Below are positions 12,143 to 23,460 of a stretch of DNA of 64,000 nucleotides, piece by piece. This DNA comes from Porogramme epimiltina (taxonomy: Eukaryota; Basidiomycota; Agaricomycetes; Polyporales; Polyporaceae), in the NCBI GenBank assembly GCA_900155495.1, contig FTLJ01000004.1, positions 33,629 to 97,628 of the forward strand. Direction: 5' to 3'. Within the stretch, counting starts at the first letter, position 1. The number at the start of each line of letters is the position of its first letter. Under the pieces are notes generated by a model that did not search any database, was not told where the DNA came from, and saw nothing but the letters and a program-made list of their open reading frames with translations. The position numbers were made by a program, and so were the translations under genes.

Positions 12143-13331
12143 CTAATAGTTTTCCTCCAACTTAACTGGAAATTCTAGGAGCAATCTATCCATCTTTCGT
12201 CGTGCACTGGCAGAATATGCGCCCTGCCAAGAAAATAATACCTCTTCAGTTGGCAGCGCGGGTCATATAGTTCCTCATAGTAAGTGAACGCACTCCAAAA
12301 AGAACCGTGTGGTTCAAATAATGGTATAATTGATATAGATCCTGGCGAAGGTCGTATTGTTCTTGTGGTCCAGCTTTAGGAAGGTGTTTATGATACGCCA
12401 TGTAAAATGATTCTGGAATGCCACCAAACATACGACCTATGGCGAGGCTGAAGAGGTGACTGGAAGTCAGTTGTGCCCAACAGCAACAGTAAACGTCTAC
12501 AAACTTACTCGGCTTCGTTATGCCCGAAGTAGGACGAGGGATCGAATATAACAGGATTGCCCGTGGCGCCATCGACGCCGGTATTCCCGCTCTAGGGGTC
12601 CCAGCAGTACACTGAGACTGAAGGGCAAGTCGCTGGATGTATAAACGCGTACCCATAGGTCCCCGTGGAGTAGCACGGGTTGTATTTCGAGAGAATCTAG
12701 AAGTGCGGGTATCACACTGTGGAGAACACATTTGCCGATCAGGGTGCGTGCATGCCTACAGCCATCGATTTATCCACGCTCACCGTCTCCTCACCTGCGA
12801 AGCTTGCTGACAGAGAGCATCGTAGCCTCCTTGCGCCTTCAACTTAATCACAAGACCCCCGATAAGCGCGTCGAAGCACTCTGTCCACGTCGCGAACCAC
12901 CCATTATCCTGCTTCGTCGCCCCACAATAGGTCGGAACGTGGAACCCGAACTTTCCATTTGGACTCTGGTAGGCATGCATCTCCGTGGCGAGACGCTCAC
13001 CAAGCATTTTCGCGGCAGGGGTGGAAAGCGAGCCCATGTCCTTGAACTCGGAAATGAAGTACGGCTTCCCGACATCACTCTCCTGCCGCTTTGAATCCTT
13101 GTCGATGACCCCAAAGTCTATGAGGGTAGGGGCCAGACCCGGCGCGGCGATGTTGATCGCTTTCAGCGATTCAGCCTCGCCGACATATTGGTCTATCTCG
13201 CGGAGAGAACCGATTTTGATAAAATAGCGTTCGCCGCTTGATGCCCGTAGTGTGGAGGATCCTTCCTGGGAGAGCGAAATGTTGGGATGTGTGCGCTGCA
13301 AAGCACGAGTGAAGACCGGGTGTGCGGCCAT
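12143..13331 (-). CDS. fructosamine-3-kinase/ketosamine kinase family protein
   Basis: This family phosphorylates fructosamine or ribulosamine adducts on proteins, starting their removal (protein deglycation), in the cytosol. The start ATG at 13331 gives MAAHPVFTRALQRTHPNISL. ERYFIKIGSLREIDQYVGEA places the ATP-binding lysine and the helix glutamate. PYFISEFKDMGSL is the hinge. After introns HGDLWSGNTGVDG gives the catalytic loop, followed by VIFDPSSYFGHNEAE with the metal-binding aspartate. The C-terminus needs one more intron: LFG joins to GAYSASARRKMDRLLL, a standard family ending, with stop TAG at 12143-12145. Reading through that intron would give a false stop at 12246. Length and motif order are normal. 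It is divergent from the old yellow enzyme gene. Confidence 0.88.
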
Positions 13332-13608
13332 CGCGCTAAGCGCAGAATCAGCATATGGCGATTGCGGGGCAAAACGGCCTGTGTGTCCAAACCGACACTA
13401 GGAGTTACACTTTGCCAAGACGTATATCAAGCACGACTGTACAGCGGGTGGACCAGAAGTGTGATGAGATGCAGGTGTGCTTTACGGCAACGCGAGAGGA
13501 CAAATACCGCCTTCCCTTTAACCTCTTCTCTCGTCACGCGTCTCCGCCTCCCCGATATGGCGGCCGGCACGTTCACAAGCTCGGCGCCCTCGCGCTCGGT
13601 CTGGTCGC

Positions 13609-13615
13609 TATATAA
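13609..13615 (+). promoter_or_regulatory. TATA box of the old yellow enzyme gene
   Basis: A perfect TATATAA lies 94 bases upstream of the ATG at 13709, inside the 377-base region shared with the divergent fructosamine kinase gene. The spacing suits a TATA-directed start a few tens of bases downstream. A TATA box would fit a regulated, stress-responsive enzyme; that is inference. Confidence 0.55.
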
Positions 13616-13708
13616 GCAAGCCTTTACTCAGGCTCGTCGATAAGGCTCACGCATTCAGAGCTTCGCGCAACACAGCGCATTCGCCCTTTACATAGTACTC
13701 ATCGCATC

Positions 13709-15396
13709 ATGTCACAGCACAAGTTCGTCAACACCGGCGTACCCGGAGCATATCAATATCTGCCTCTCAATGACCCACCCATTGGGACCGCATATCCTAG
13801 TGTATGAATGTCTTTATTCCTTTGGTGTACCCATATATCCCCAAATTGACAACTTCTTTCACCTGATCATCTCTAGGACATTTACCCACAAAATGCGAAC
13901 CTTCCTACCCTTTTCAAGCCAATCACGATTCGTGGTGTTCACTTCAACAACAGAATCTTTGTGGTCAGTCAACGATTTTGGCAACTTGGGAAAGCACAGA
14001 TCCGCCTAACCGTCTGCTAGTCACCTATGTGCCAATACAGCTCCGATAACGGCCATGCTACTGATTGGCAATTCGTGCACATCGGTGTGAGTAAGATAGA
14101 GTTTATCATCATAATGAGTGACTCGTTACTGACAGCCTTTTGACAGGGTTTTGCTACCCGCGGCTTTGGAGGAATATGCATGGAGGCTGCCGCCGTCGTC
14201 CCAGAAGGCCGCATCTCCCCGCAAGATGCGGTAAGTTCAGTCTCGTCCAACGGCAAGCGGCGTCTGATAGAATCGCAGGGCCTCTGGTCTGACAGCCAGA
14301 TCGCTCCGCTGAAACGCATCGTGGACTTCGCGCACGCGCACGGCGCCGTCATCGGCGTCCAGCTTGCGCACGCCGGCCGTAAGTCGTCTACGATGGCCCC
14401 ATGGGTGCACGCCGACATGGCGAGGACGCGCGTGGCACCCGACTACATCGCACTCGAGGAAGATGGCGGCTGGGGAGACCGAGGTCAGAGATGCCAGCCC
14501 AGCAGATAGGACAGAATGGCTCACTGCGTCCATCTTATAGTACTTGGGCCAAGCGCGATCCCCTTCTCGGACCAATACCCGATGCCACACGCCATGTCCG
14601 TGGAAGAAATCAAGCGAGTGGAAGACGCGTTCATCGAGGCCGTCGAGCGCTGCAAGCAGGTCGGATGTAGGTCCCCCTCCCTAGTCTACCAACATGTGAG
14701 CCGCTCACGTCCCCATCCCGCCAGACGACTTCATCGAGATACACGGCGCGCACGGATACCTCCAACACGAGTTCATGTCCCCGCTCTCGAACACGCGCAC
14801 AGACGAGTACGGTGGCACCTTCGAGAACCGCGTCCGCTTCCCGCTCAGCGTCGCCGCGCGCGTCCGCGCCGTGTGGGACAAGCCGCTCTTCTACCGCATC
14901 AGCGCGACCGACTGGGCGGAAGGCCCGGAGCGCGACGCGGAGGGGGTGTGGAAGCAGTGGGGCATCGAGCAGAGCACGCTCCTCGTCGAGGAGCTCAAGA
15001 AGCTCGGCATCGACCTGGTCGACTGCAGCTCTGGCGGCAACTGGCTCAAGCAGAAGATCCCCGTCGGGCCCGGCTACCAGGTGCGTGCACTGCTCGAGTC
15101 CCATCTACCTCGCACCGACGTATTGCTCCTTCCCGCACCAGCTCCCCTTCGCCGAGGCGCTGAAGAAGGCGCACCCCGACATGCTCATCGGCACCGTCGG
15201 GATGATCACCGAGCCGGAGCAGGCCGAGTCGTACCTGCACAACGGCCAGGCGGACGTCGTCTTCCTCGCGCGCGAGCTCATCCGCTCCCCCCATTGGGTG
15301 ATGCACGCGGCGCAGAAGCTCGGCGTCGCCGTGAAGCCCGCGAACCAGTACGAGCGCGGGTGGGCGCAGATGCTCACGCCCATCCGGTCCGACTAG
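13709..15396 (+). CDS. old yellow enzyme-like NADH:flavin oxidoreductase (YqjM class)
   Basis: An FMN-dependent TIM-barrel ene-reductase that reduces activated C=C bonds with NAD(P)H; the physiological substrate is unknown. The start MSQHKFVNTGVPGAYQYLPL is followed by LFKPITIRGVHFNNRI, and SPMCQYSSDNGHATDWQFVH is the N-terminal flavin site. GVQLAHAGRKSS, then after an intron FIEIHGAHGYLQHEFMSPLS and the arginine-rich TDEYGGTFENRVRFPL are class hallmarks. The C-terminal phosphate site is IGTVGMITEPEQAE with DVVFLARELIRSPHW. The cysteine in SPMCQYSS marks the YqjM-like (thermophilic/bacterial-like) subgroup rather than yeast OYE1. The end is RGWAQMLTPIRSD at 15396. The last exons are clearly GC-richer than the first ones. 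It has a TATA box upstream and is convergent with the ADCK2-like gene. Confidence 0.92.
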
Positions 15397-15726
15397 ACAC
15401 ACGACAACCGGGATGCGGCGCAGGATTCCGGCAATGAGAAGTCGCTAACGTCTTGGACGGTCCGTGCTGTCGCCTGGTGGGGATGAGTGTTCCAATCTCG
15501 CCGGGGGTGCTGTCCAGGTAGATTCCAGCTGTACGATCGTCGCTCACCAACTTGTCGCATCGGAGAATGCCAGAGCTTTCGACCACATTCATCGGTGTTT
15601 GAGCGGGAACGGATTAAGCTTGCTGTATAAGAACTAATTCTACAATATAAGGTTGTCCATGTTCTACCGAGAGAGTCTAGAGGTCCGCTCTATATCGCAG
15701 GTGTAAGCCTGTGGAAGGGGGTGTTA
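15397..15726. other. convergent intergenic spacer
   Basis: This is 330 bases between the stop codons of the old yellow enzyme gene and the ADCK2-like gene. Composition drops from very GC-rich to mixed. I see no reading frame with support; it probably holds both 3' untranslated regions. Confidence 0.4.
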
Positions 15727-18064
15727 TCAGATGGCGGAGGTGGTACGGCTGAGAGCGCCATACCAGTCATATTTTACAAGATCGTCTGCATTAACAAACG
15801 CCGCCGACGCGAGTTCGCGCGCCTCCATCCAGACCCAAAGCTGCGCGCATACGTGAACAACGTACACGCGGACCGGGCAACGAACTCCGACGCACCTTCA
15901 AGAAAGCCCCAACCTCGCCCGAGGGCAGCTGCTTCATGTTCTCCTGCGTCGACATCTGACGCCCGAGCTGCCGCAGGATCGGCAGCGCGCTCTTGAAGAG
16001 GTCCAGGCCGGGGTCGAGCTGGCGGCCGATGCCCTCGAGGAGGAGGATGGAGATGACGGTGTTGACGAAGTCGCCCTCCATCTTGACGTGGTGCTTGCGT
16101 ACCGCGCGGAGGACGTCCCGGAGGATGTCCGAGATCTTGATCTGCCCGAGCGAGAACGTCTTGCGCTTCACGTTGAGCACGATGTGCTGCATGCGGAGCG
16201 CGAACGTCTCGACGTCGATCGCGAGCTCGGGCGTGCGGCAGCGCTCGACCATCAGCACGCCCGCGCGGTACCCGTCGAATTCGGCCACGGCGCGGAAGAG
16301 GTCGAGGAAGTTGCGGCGGTTGACGGTGTTCAGCGTCGTTACGAGTCCCGCGTCGACGAACACGATCTCGGGGACGTAGCCGTCGGAACTGAGCTGATTG
16401 AGTGCGGCGCGCCATCGTTCGGGGTCGTGGGCGAGTGAGCGGAGATGATCAACCACCACGTCGTTGGTATTGGAGGGGGACGTCGTGGTGGTGTCGTGAA
16501 CAGCTTCGTCCTGCTTCTCGAAGAGCGACGCCCACCAAGAGCGATCTACCTTCAAAGGTCGACGCTGCTTCATGAACTTAATCATGATGTTGCCAGGGTG
16601 CAGGTCCGAATGCACGAAGTTGTCTAAAAGAAGCATGTTCTGGAAGAATATGAGACTTGTGAATGCATATAATGATGCCCGAGGACATACCAAAAATGCG
16701 TCTAAGCCGACTTCCGCGAGCGAGTCGTTGTAAGGCCCGCCGCCATTACGAAGGAACCACTCAAGCGGAAGCGCGTTTTGGAACTCCTCTACCAGGAGAT
16801 CTTGTGTGCTCCACAGTTTGAGTGGACGGGGGAATGTCACAGGAAGTTTTCGCCCCGAGAAGTTGTTCTCGAAGATCGCAAGGTTATCTGCCTCTATCCG
16901 CAAATCGAGTTGCTCGTGCATCATTTCCCCGAATACCGCGACCTCCTCCGGCAACGAGAGCCACTGCATTCCTGGCAAGAGCGTAATGACATTCGCAAAG
17001 AAGCTCATGATGCTCAGGTCCCGGTCAATCATCTTCGCAACGCGCGGGTGAAGGACTTTGATCGCCACCGAAGCCGAAGGGACTGACTGGGGGGGTTCGT
17101 GTCTGAGTGGAGGAAGGACGGCCTTGCGTTTGGTACGCTTTGGAGCAAGATGTGACGGGGGAATGAGGTCTTGTTTCAACGTAGCCCGGTATACCTGGAG
17201 ACAGCACATTACGCTCGCGAACTCAGCATATACACTGCAACAGACATACCTGGGCGATTGCCCCAGTTCCGATAGGCGTCTCGTCGAACTCCTCGAAAAC
17301 CTCATCGAAAGGCCGTTGAAATACGTCTTCTATGACCTTCTTCGTGTGCGCCAAATGATGCGCCTTTCCGCGTGAATGGAGCGCGCCCATACGCTGACAC
17401 AAGAGGGCCGGGAAAAGGTCTGCTCTGGAGGCAGCCCACTGCGCCAACTACGGATATGCCTCAAAATCAGTGCTTACCTAGCAGGCTCAATAAGTTGGCG
17501 TACCTTTGTGAAAGTCGGCCCTGCGCGCTGCATTTGACTAGTAAGGAATCCGTACCACCACACTGCACCCCACCGGTCTCCGCAGAGCGCGTCCTCAGGT
17601 TGACCAACGATGAGCATTGGCGCGGCCAAGAGAACCGGGACGAATACGCAGCAGAGGTATACAAATCGCTGCGCTGTTAGGATTGGTTCGAAGATTCTGT
17701 TCCGGAGGAAGGAGAGGATGCGGGAAAGGAGAGTGCGGTCGGACTCGGAAGGTGACATGATGACGGGTTCCAAGGGTTCATGAGGGGCGGGCGGACATGG
17801 GATGAGGTCCGGAGAGGAGAAGACGTTGCGCGGTTCATGGCGGGGTCTTGATACATACAGCGCGAATCCGCCGGCCAAGGGGACGAGCCATAACAATCGC
17901 CTGGTGAGGAGCGGAGCGGGTGCGGCCGTGCGGGTGAAAAAATGCGAGGAGAAGCGCGGTGCACCCGCCCAAGAGGAATGGCGGGCAGAGGGCGGGGCAC
18001 GAGGGAATAGAGAATACCTAAGCCCCGGCCTGAGGAAGGCGAGACGGGGAGCTATAGGGGGCAT
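15727..18064 (-). CDS. mitochondrial UbiB/ABC1 atypical kinase, ADCK2/YPL109 type
   Basis: A member of the UbiB (ABC1/ADCK) family; ADCK2 and yeast YPL109C (Cqd1) sit in mitochondria and affect coenzyme Q and lipid distribution. The first ATG in frame is at 18064 (MPPIAPRLAFLRPGLRYSLF); an upstream TTG at 18100 is not credible as a start. The N-terminus is basic and serine-rich like a presequence, with a hydrophobic segment (LLWLVPLAGGFALYV). Family motifs in order: QRAGPTFTK near the KxGQ position, GTGAIAQVYRA (alanine-rich loop), VAIKVLHPRV (lysine), FVHSDLHPGNIMIKF (catalytic) and FVDAGL in place of DFG. A last intron joins GAFLK to LWVWMEARELASAAF, ending at TGA 15727-15729. The 3' exons are GC-rich. 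The yeast-homolog name ypl109 is used for a gene of conserved A mating-type neighbourhoods. Confidence 0.88.
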
Positions 18065-19432
18065 GGGGGCATCATGGACGAGGCGGAGGGCGGACGACAA
18101 GGACAGACGCGTACAACGGCGTCGATCGGCAGGCGCGAGTCCTCACTGTCTCCGACTCGCTCGGACACCCTGGGTGACGTCGGAACAATCAGGCGCCTCA
18201 TTTACCACGTGCATACTCACCTTTCCGCCCAAAGGCCCGAGATTCCGAGAGTTTACCTTCCTCTGCCTCTCATTTACGATGCACACCTGTTTTCTGCGAG
18301 ATGCCATGCTTTCTGCTGCTTGCAAAAGCGCTCTCAGAGTTTTCGTAGATAGGATATCTCAACCGGGACTCCATAGTCGATTAATCCACGACGTGACGGC
18401 GTGGGGTACGTCATGGCTTCGTTATCAACACGTTCACAACGGCATTCAAATGCCCTTCCGTATAGACGCATTGGTGTCTATTTCGAACCTAGACTCCGAC
18501 CTAGTTCATAGTCCTTCGCGCGGGAACGCGGCTTGGACCGTTCCGGCCAAAGAAGCAACCCGAGCTGAGTTATCTGCGAATTTACCGTTGCGGGCCTTTA
18601 AAAACGGCTCCCAGATTCAAAGCATTCAGTGCAGATGATTGAATGGCTCTGTTACGTCAGTATCTGGACATGTTTCCATCTCCCCGACGAGCCATTCTAT
18701 TATGCTGCTCGTACGGCAGTCGCGACACTGGCGCTCCCCGTCGCTAATTGGTACCGCGCTTTTTCGAGACGGCGATTGGACGCGGTGGTCCTATCTGTGG
18801 CTGAGAACTTAGAAGACGCGCTGGTGGGGACACCTTATCGTGCTATCGATCATCACCATGGAAGACTGCAAAGGCGAGGGGCGACTGGTAGCACAAGGCG
18901 AGCACAGAGCACTGAATGAAGGGCTCGGTAGAGGCGTCAGATTGGTTGCTCGGGATGCATGCAATCAGCTCCCGAGAAACGAAGTAATGCCGTCGGATCA
19001 GCGGCGGCATTTCGCTCACGCCCTGGGTGAACATTTTCTCTGCCCGGGCTCTTCAAAGCGAGTGCTCAGTGGGGACAGCTGGGACCCCAGACGTGGAGCC
19101 AGGGTCGCCACCGATCGTGGGTGTGGGGTAAGGAGGAGAAGAGCGCCGGCGCCGGATGGGGAGTGGGGAGGGTGGCGGAGTCCCCGGTCAGGGCGGCGGC
19201 GTGCCTATTCGGAACCTTGCGGACCCAGGTCGCGCCCCCGCCGAGGTCTCGAGCCCTTCTCGTGCTCTCTTCCTCCTTTTTTGATGGCGGTCTAAGTATC
19301 GTCGAAGCTCGCCGTTACGTAAGTTAAGATAGAGCTCCCGGCTGGACGGGACGGGCTGGACGCCCGTCTTCTCACTTGACTGCCACCTCCCGCGTCCCCG
19401 ACGTCCCCTCTCCCCTCCTGAGCCTTGCGCTC
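18065..19432. promoter_or_regulatory. divergent upstream region of the ADCK2-like and glycogenin genes
   Basis: This is 1.37 kb between divergent starts. Small reading frames occur but none shows family resemblance or a credible splice chain. The sequence is mixed in composition to about 19080, then GC-rich with purine runs to about 19300, followed by pyrimidine-rich DNA just before the glycogenin ATG. It probably holds both promoters and the 5' leader of glycogenin. Confidence 0.4.
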
Positions 19433-22400
19433 ATGGATGCTCAATATGCCTTCGTCACCCTCGTAACCTCCGACCATTATCTCCCGGGCGCCCTCGCTGT
19501 TGCCGCCGCCCTCAAGGAGCTACACCCCAACCCCACCGTTTCCCCCGAGGTCCCATTCCAGACCCTATGCCTCGTCACGCCAGAGAGCGTGGATGTCTCC
19601 TCCATCAAACTTCTCCGCAGAGCTTTCGACATAGTCATTGGAGTGGAGATTATCGAGCAAGAGGATTTGAAGGGTTTAAATTTGCTCGGTGAGTTTTCCT
19701 TCGACCTATTCCGCTGTGATCCAAGTCCAAGCTACGAGCATGAACGCGTCGTTGGAATTTTTATGAGTGTGTTATGTGCCTATGGAGCCAGCCAAAGGAG
19801 TTGACGCGTTTTCCCTCCGTATAATTCCTCTGAAATGTGTGGCCGTTGTTGCGATAACGCCGCTCATAGTCACTTGCCTCACTCGCCGAGCGCGTGCTTC
19901 GAGTCTCCTGACCCCATTCTGACTATTATTGCCTTTCAGGTCGCCTGGATCTTAGCTTAGTCCTCACGAAGCTTCACATATTTCGGTTAACGCAGTACTC
20001 CAAATTAATCTTCCTCGATGCCGACGTCCTCCCCATACGTCCCATGTCTCATCTCTTCACGATCCCTCACGAGTTTGCGGCTGTCCCCGACGTTGGCTGG
20101 CCCGACATATTCAATTCCGGGGTCATGGTATTCACGCCTGGCGAAGACAAGTTCAAAGAGATTAGAGAAGTCCTCGAGTCCAAGGGATCATGGGACGGCG
20201 GCGATCAAGGTGTCCTCAACGAGTGGAGAGGCAACGATTGGCACAGGCTGAGTTTTACGTATAACACCACTCCGACAGCTGTGTACACGTGAGTGATACC
20301 TCTACGAAGGGTCATATGACGTTCGTGCTAAGCTGTATCGTGTAGTTATGCGCCTGCGTACGAACGATTTGGTTCAGAAATCTCAGCGATCCACTTCATT
20401 GGGCCCAATAAGCCATGGGCCTCGGTAACCTACCGCCCGCCAGGCATGAAGTATGGACAACTCTCTGGGAGAAGCCTCGATTCACAGTCACCTTCCTATG
20501 ACTATGAGTCTCTTGTCGACAGATGGTTCGACGTGTACGATAGACACTATCGTTCGGACCACCACCCGGAACGCGCCAACTTCGAGTTTACGCACTACGA
20601 TTCCGTGTGGGACCTGGGTATTGGAGGCGCTGACATGGGTCCTCCTCCCTTGCCTGTTCCTGGCGCCGCTATGGACTTGGACGACCTGCGCAAGATCACC
20701 GTGGAAGGGATCAGCAGCTACAATGCCGCAGTTCAAGAGGCCCCGAAAGTTGGAGAGTACCGGTCAATGCCTCTGGAAGGTCGCGTAGACCTGATGCGAC
20801 CGCGGAAGGAGCCTCCCACCCAGGTGGAGAAGACTATTGAGGGCGACGATGACCAAGGCGGAGATCAGAACTTGACACCTAAGCAGCCCTTCCTAGTGAT
20901 AGAGGGTGGAGAGGTTCCAAGGATGGACCCGTTGCCGAAAACTCTGCCTCACGATCACCCCTCAGCACCATATCGACCCTCCCTTTCCCTTCCACCCTCC
21001 TCCCCCCCTGCCCTTGGCCAACCGGATCGACCGCATGTACAGTCGCAGTACGTGGACCCGAAGTACTACCAGGAGGCTTCTTACCTCTCCTCGGAAGGTG
21101 ACTTTGCTGGAACGTATGCCCCCATTGCTGCTCCCCCTCCTGGTATGCACTGGGCATCGCACGGCGACAGGCGGTTCTTCTCTCAAAGTATTGCTTTTCG
21201 GCCAGAGGAGAGCGAGCAGTCCGACGATCAACGACCAGCCGCCGTCTCACCGCGCCAGTCGTCTCATCGTGGAGGTCAAACCCAGGGTGACCGTCACCAC
21301 TACCACCACCACCGCGGCACTCACTCTCCTAGTTATCACCGCAATGGTCACCAGTCTCCCCGGGGTAACGGATACCAGTCTCCCCGGGGCCACCTGTCGC
21401 CTCTAGGCATACATACACCTCGAGGCATACATACACCTCGAGGCATACAATCGCCCCGTGGCGTTCATTCACCCCCCGGTCAACATTCTCCACAAGTCCG
21501 GCGTTCACCACCGCCTGGTCCTCCTCACGCTTCTGAGCAGCCATACCATCCTCATTCTCACCATTACGTTCACCAGCAAGTCCAGCATTCCCCCCAAGAG
21601 TCTCATCACACCCATCGATATTACTCGCCTGTTAAAACTCACGACGAGCCATTGCGCACCAAGATGCCCTCGGCCACTGCCCAACCCTCAGCCATTGCCC
21701 AACCCTTGGCCGTTGCCCAACCCTCAGCTACTGCCCAACTCTCGACCACTGCCCGACCCCCCGAGGGCCAGCAGCTGGCTGTTCCGGCGCGCCCTTCCAC
21801 TCCTCCCAAACTTGAATGGAATCCAGCTATTGAACCGCCACCCAAAACACCGCCGCCACCTTCCGCTTTCCCCGCTGATACCTATTTTCCGAACATTTGG
21901 GACCAAGCACCAAGTCGAGAGCATGACGCAACTCATCAATACTTCTCCTCCCCTATCCCCGATTCCAAGTCAGAAACCTTTTTTCAACCACCACCTCCCT
22001 CCAAAATTCCCGAACAATTGTTGCGGGAAGGTCAATACGCAAGTGTCATTGGACTACCCCCGGAGAGTTCTCCAGGCTCTCCCCCTGTTCCTCCCGCCCC
22101 CGATCGTACAAAACTCCACGCCATTTTCCCTTGGGAAGAAAAACCGAGACATGTACCTCGTCGCGTCTTCCCTACCTCCGAATCACTGCCACCTGTGGGA
22201 AGCTTCATCGAGGAGCCCCCCGTTATACCGAAACCTCCTGCAAGACAAGATCCTGCTACGCAGCCGCAAGTCCGTAGCCCGCCTGCCGTTGGCCTGCCTC
22301 TCAATGTCGCGTATTCTAACGCGTGGGATACTGTGCCAAGCATTCAGCGATACGCGTCAAAGCTCGTCCGTCCCCATCATTCGGTCTTTCAGCCCCAGCC

Positions 22401-23460
22401 TCCAGAGTTTGACGAGGGTTGGCGACGATGGGACCAGGAACGTGAACGGGCGTACCAGGAGAAGGACGATGCGAGCAGCATGGACGGCGACGACGAAGAC
22501 GAGAGCGGGGATGACAACGAATCCTGCGGACCGTCGGCGCAGAACGATAGCGAGGGCGCTCGTGACCGTACCCAGCCTCGCCGCCCCCGAGCAGGGAGCT
22601 CTGCGTCTGTGACGTCCGGCAAGACCAAGAAGTATCGTGCTCGTGGCGTTCAGACCGTCCCCATCGAGACGCGCAGCGCGGGCGTGCAGGTGAACGTGTG
22701 GGCCGACGAGGTAGAGGCGGCGCGGACGAGCAAGGATCTCAAGCCTGGTCGTGGCCCTGTGACGTCGGTGAGGCCGTGGCCTCAGTTACCGAGCGGCATA
22801 GGCCTATTACCCCCCGTTTCGTTCAAGGTGGATCCGGACCATATGGCCATCGGTACACCAACAGTGACTCAGACGATACCTCCCCCGATACCCTTCCCCG
22901 CTGCAGCGAGGTCCCCACAGACTATTGGCTCCCCCCGCACATATTCCCCTCCCTCCATCCAGAGTCCCAGGCAGATATACTCTCCTGGATCTTCGAGAGC
23001 AATCAGCGCACCCAAACTCCCTTCATTCAGAGGTCCTCCGTCGCCGAGGAATACGATGTCGCCTCGCCGGCTGTCCGGCGGCCAGATACCGACGAGCAGG
23101 CTGGCGGGTTCTCCGAAGCCGCTAGCGTCGCCAGGTATCGGTCCGTCGGCAAGCTCCTCCCCTCGCCAGTCGCCGAAGCTGACGAAGCTGTCGGCCCCGT
23201 TCTCGCCTCCTCTCCACCGGATGTCGTCGAACGACACGATGGCGACGTCCTCGCCGTCGACGACAGGCCCTGTGGAGACGCCGGAGGGCACGCCGCTCAT
23301 GGGCCCGATGCGCCAGAGCGGACGCGTGTGGGACCCCGCACGCGGCGTGGATGTGTTCAAGCGCTCTTCGGAGGAGGTGCTTGCGCGGTTTTTGCGCTCC
23401 GGCACGTTCGAACGTACGGCCTCGTTTGAGGACGAAGAAGGTCAGAGACGACATGTCTGA
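19433..23460 (+). CDS. glycogenin (GT8 glucosyltransferase) with very long C-terminal tail
   Basis: Glycogenin primes glycogen synthesis by glucosylating itself and then handing the primer to glycogen synthase in the cytosol. Exons 19433-19688, 19940-20288 and 20346-23460 join in frame to 1239 residues. The GT8 domain is at residues 1 to about 270: AFVTLVTSDHYLPGALAVAA, LIFLDADVLPIRP (DxD motif), FNSGVMVF and DQGVLNEW. The rest is low-complexity and rich in Pro, Ser, His and Gln. It carries islands typical of fungal glycogenins: IFPWEEKPRHVPRRVFP, SNAWDTVPSIQRYASKL and a C-terminal VWDPARGVDVFKRSSEEVLA that resembles the glycogen-synthase-binding end. Short repeats (SPRG, HTPRGI, AQPSA types) sit near residues 520-670. 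Animal glycogenins are about 350 residues, so the tail is the odd part. Glycogenin (glgen) is a known neighbour of A mating-type loci. Confidence 0.93.
21406..21441 (+). repeat. 18-base tandem repeat inside the glycogenin tail
   Basis: Two perfect copies of an 18-base unit (start ggcatacatacacctcga) stand at 21406-21423 and 21424-21441, followed by a diverged third copy. The unit encodes six residues (around HTPRGI). Looser related units lie upstream in the SPRG-rich stretch (21350-21400). Because the unit is a multiple of three, copy-number change keeps the frame. Confidence 0.85.
21664..21765 (+). repeat. degenerate repeat coding for AQPSA-type units in glycogenin
   Basis: About five imperfect copies of an 18-base unit around gcccaaccctcagccatt give the run AIAQPLAVAQPSATAQLS in the disordered tail. 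Copies differ at several positions, so this is older than the perfect repeat at 21406. Confidence 0.65.

Noticed and set aside
12246..12300. Stop at 12246 as the end of the fructosamine kinase
   Set aside because: A canonical intron here leads to GAYSASARRKMDRLLL, a family-typical ending, so the stop is intronic.
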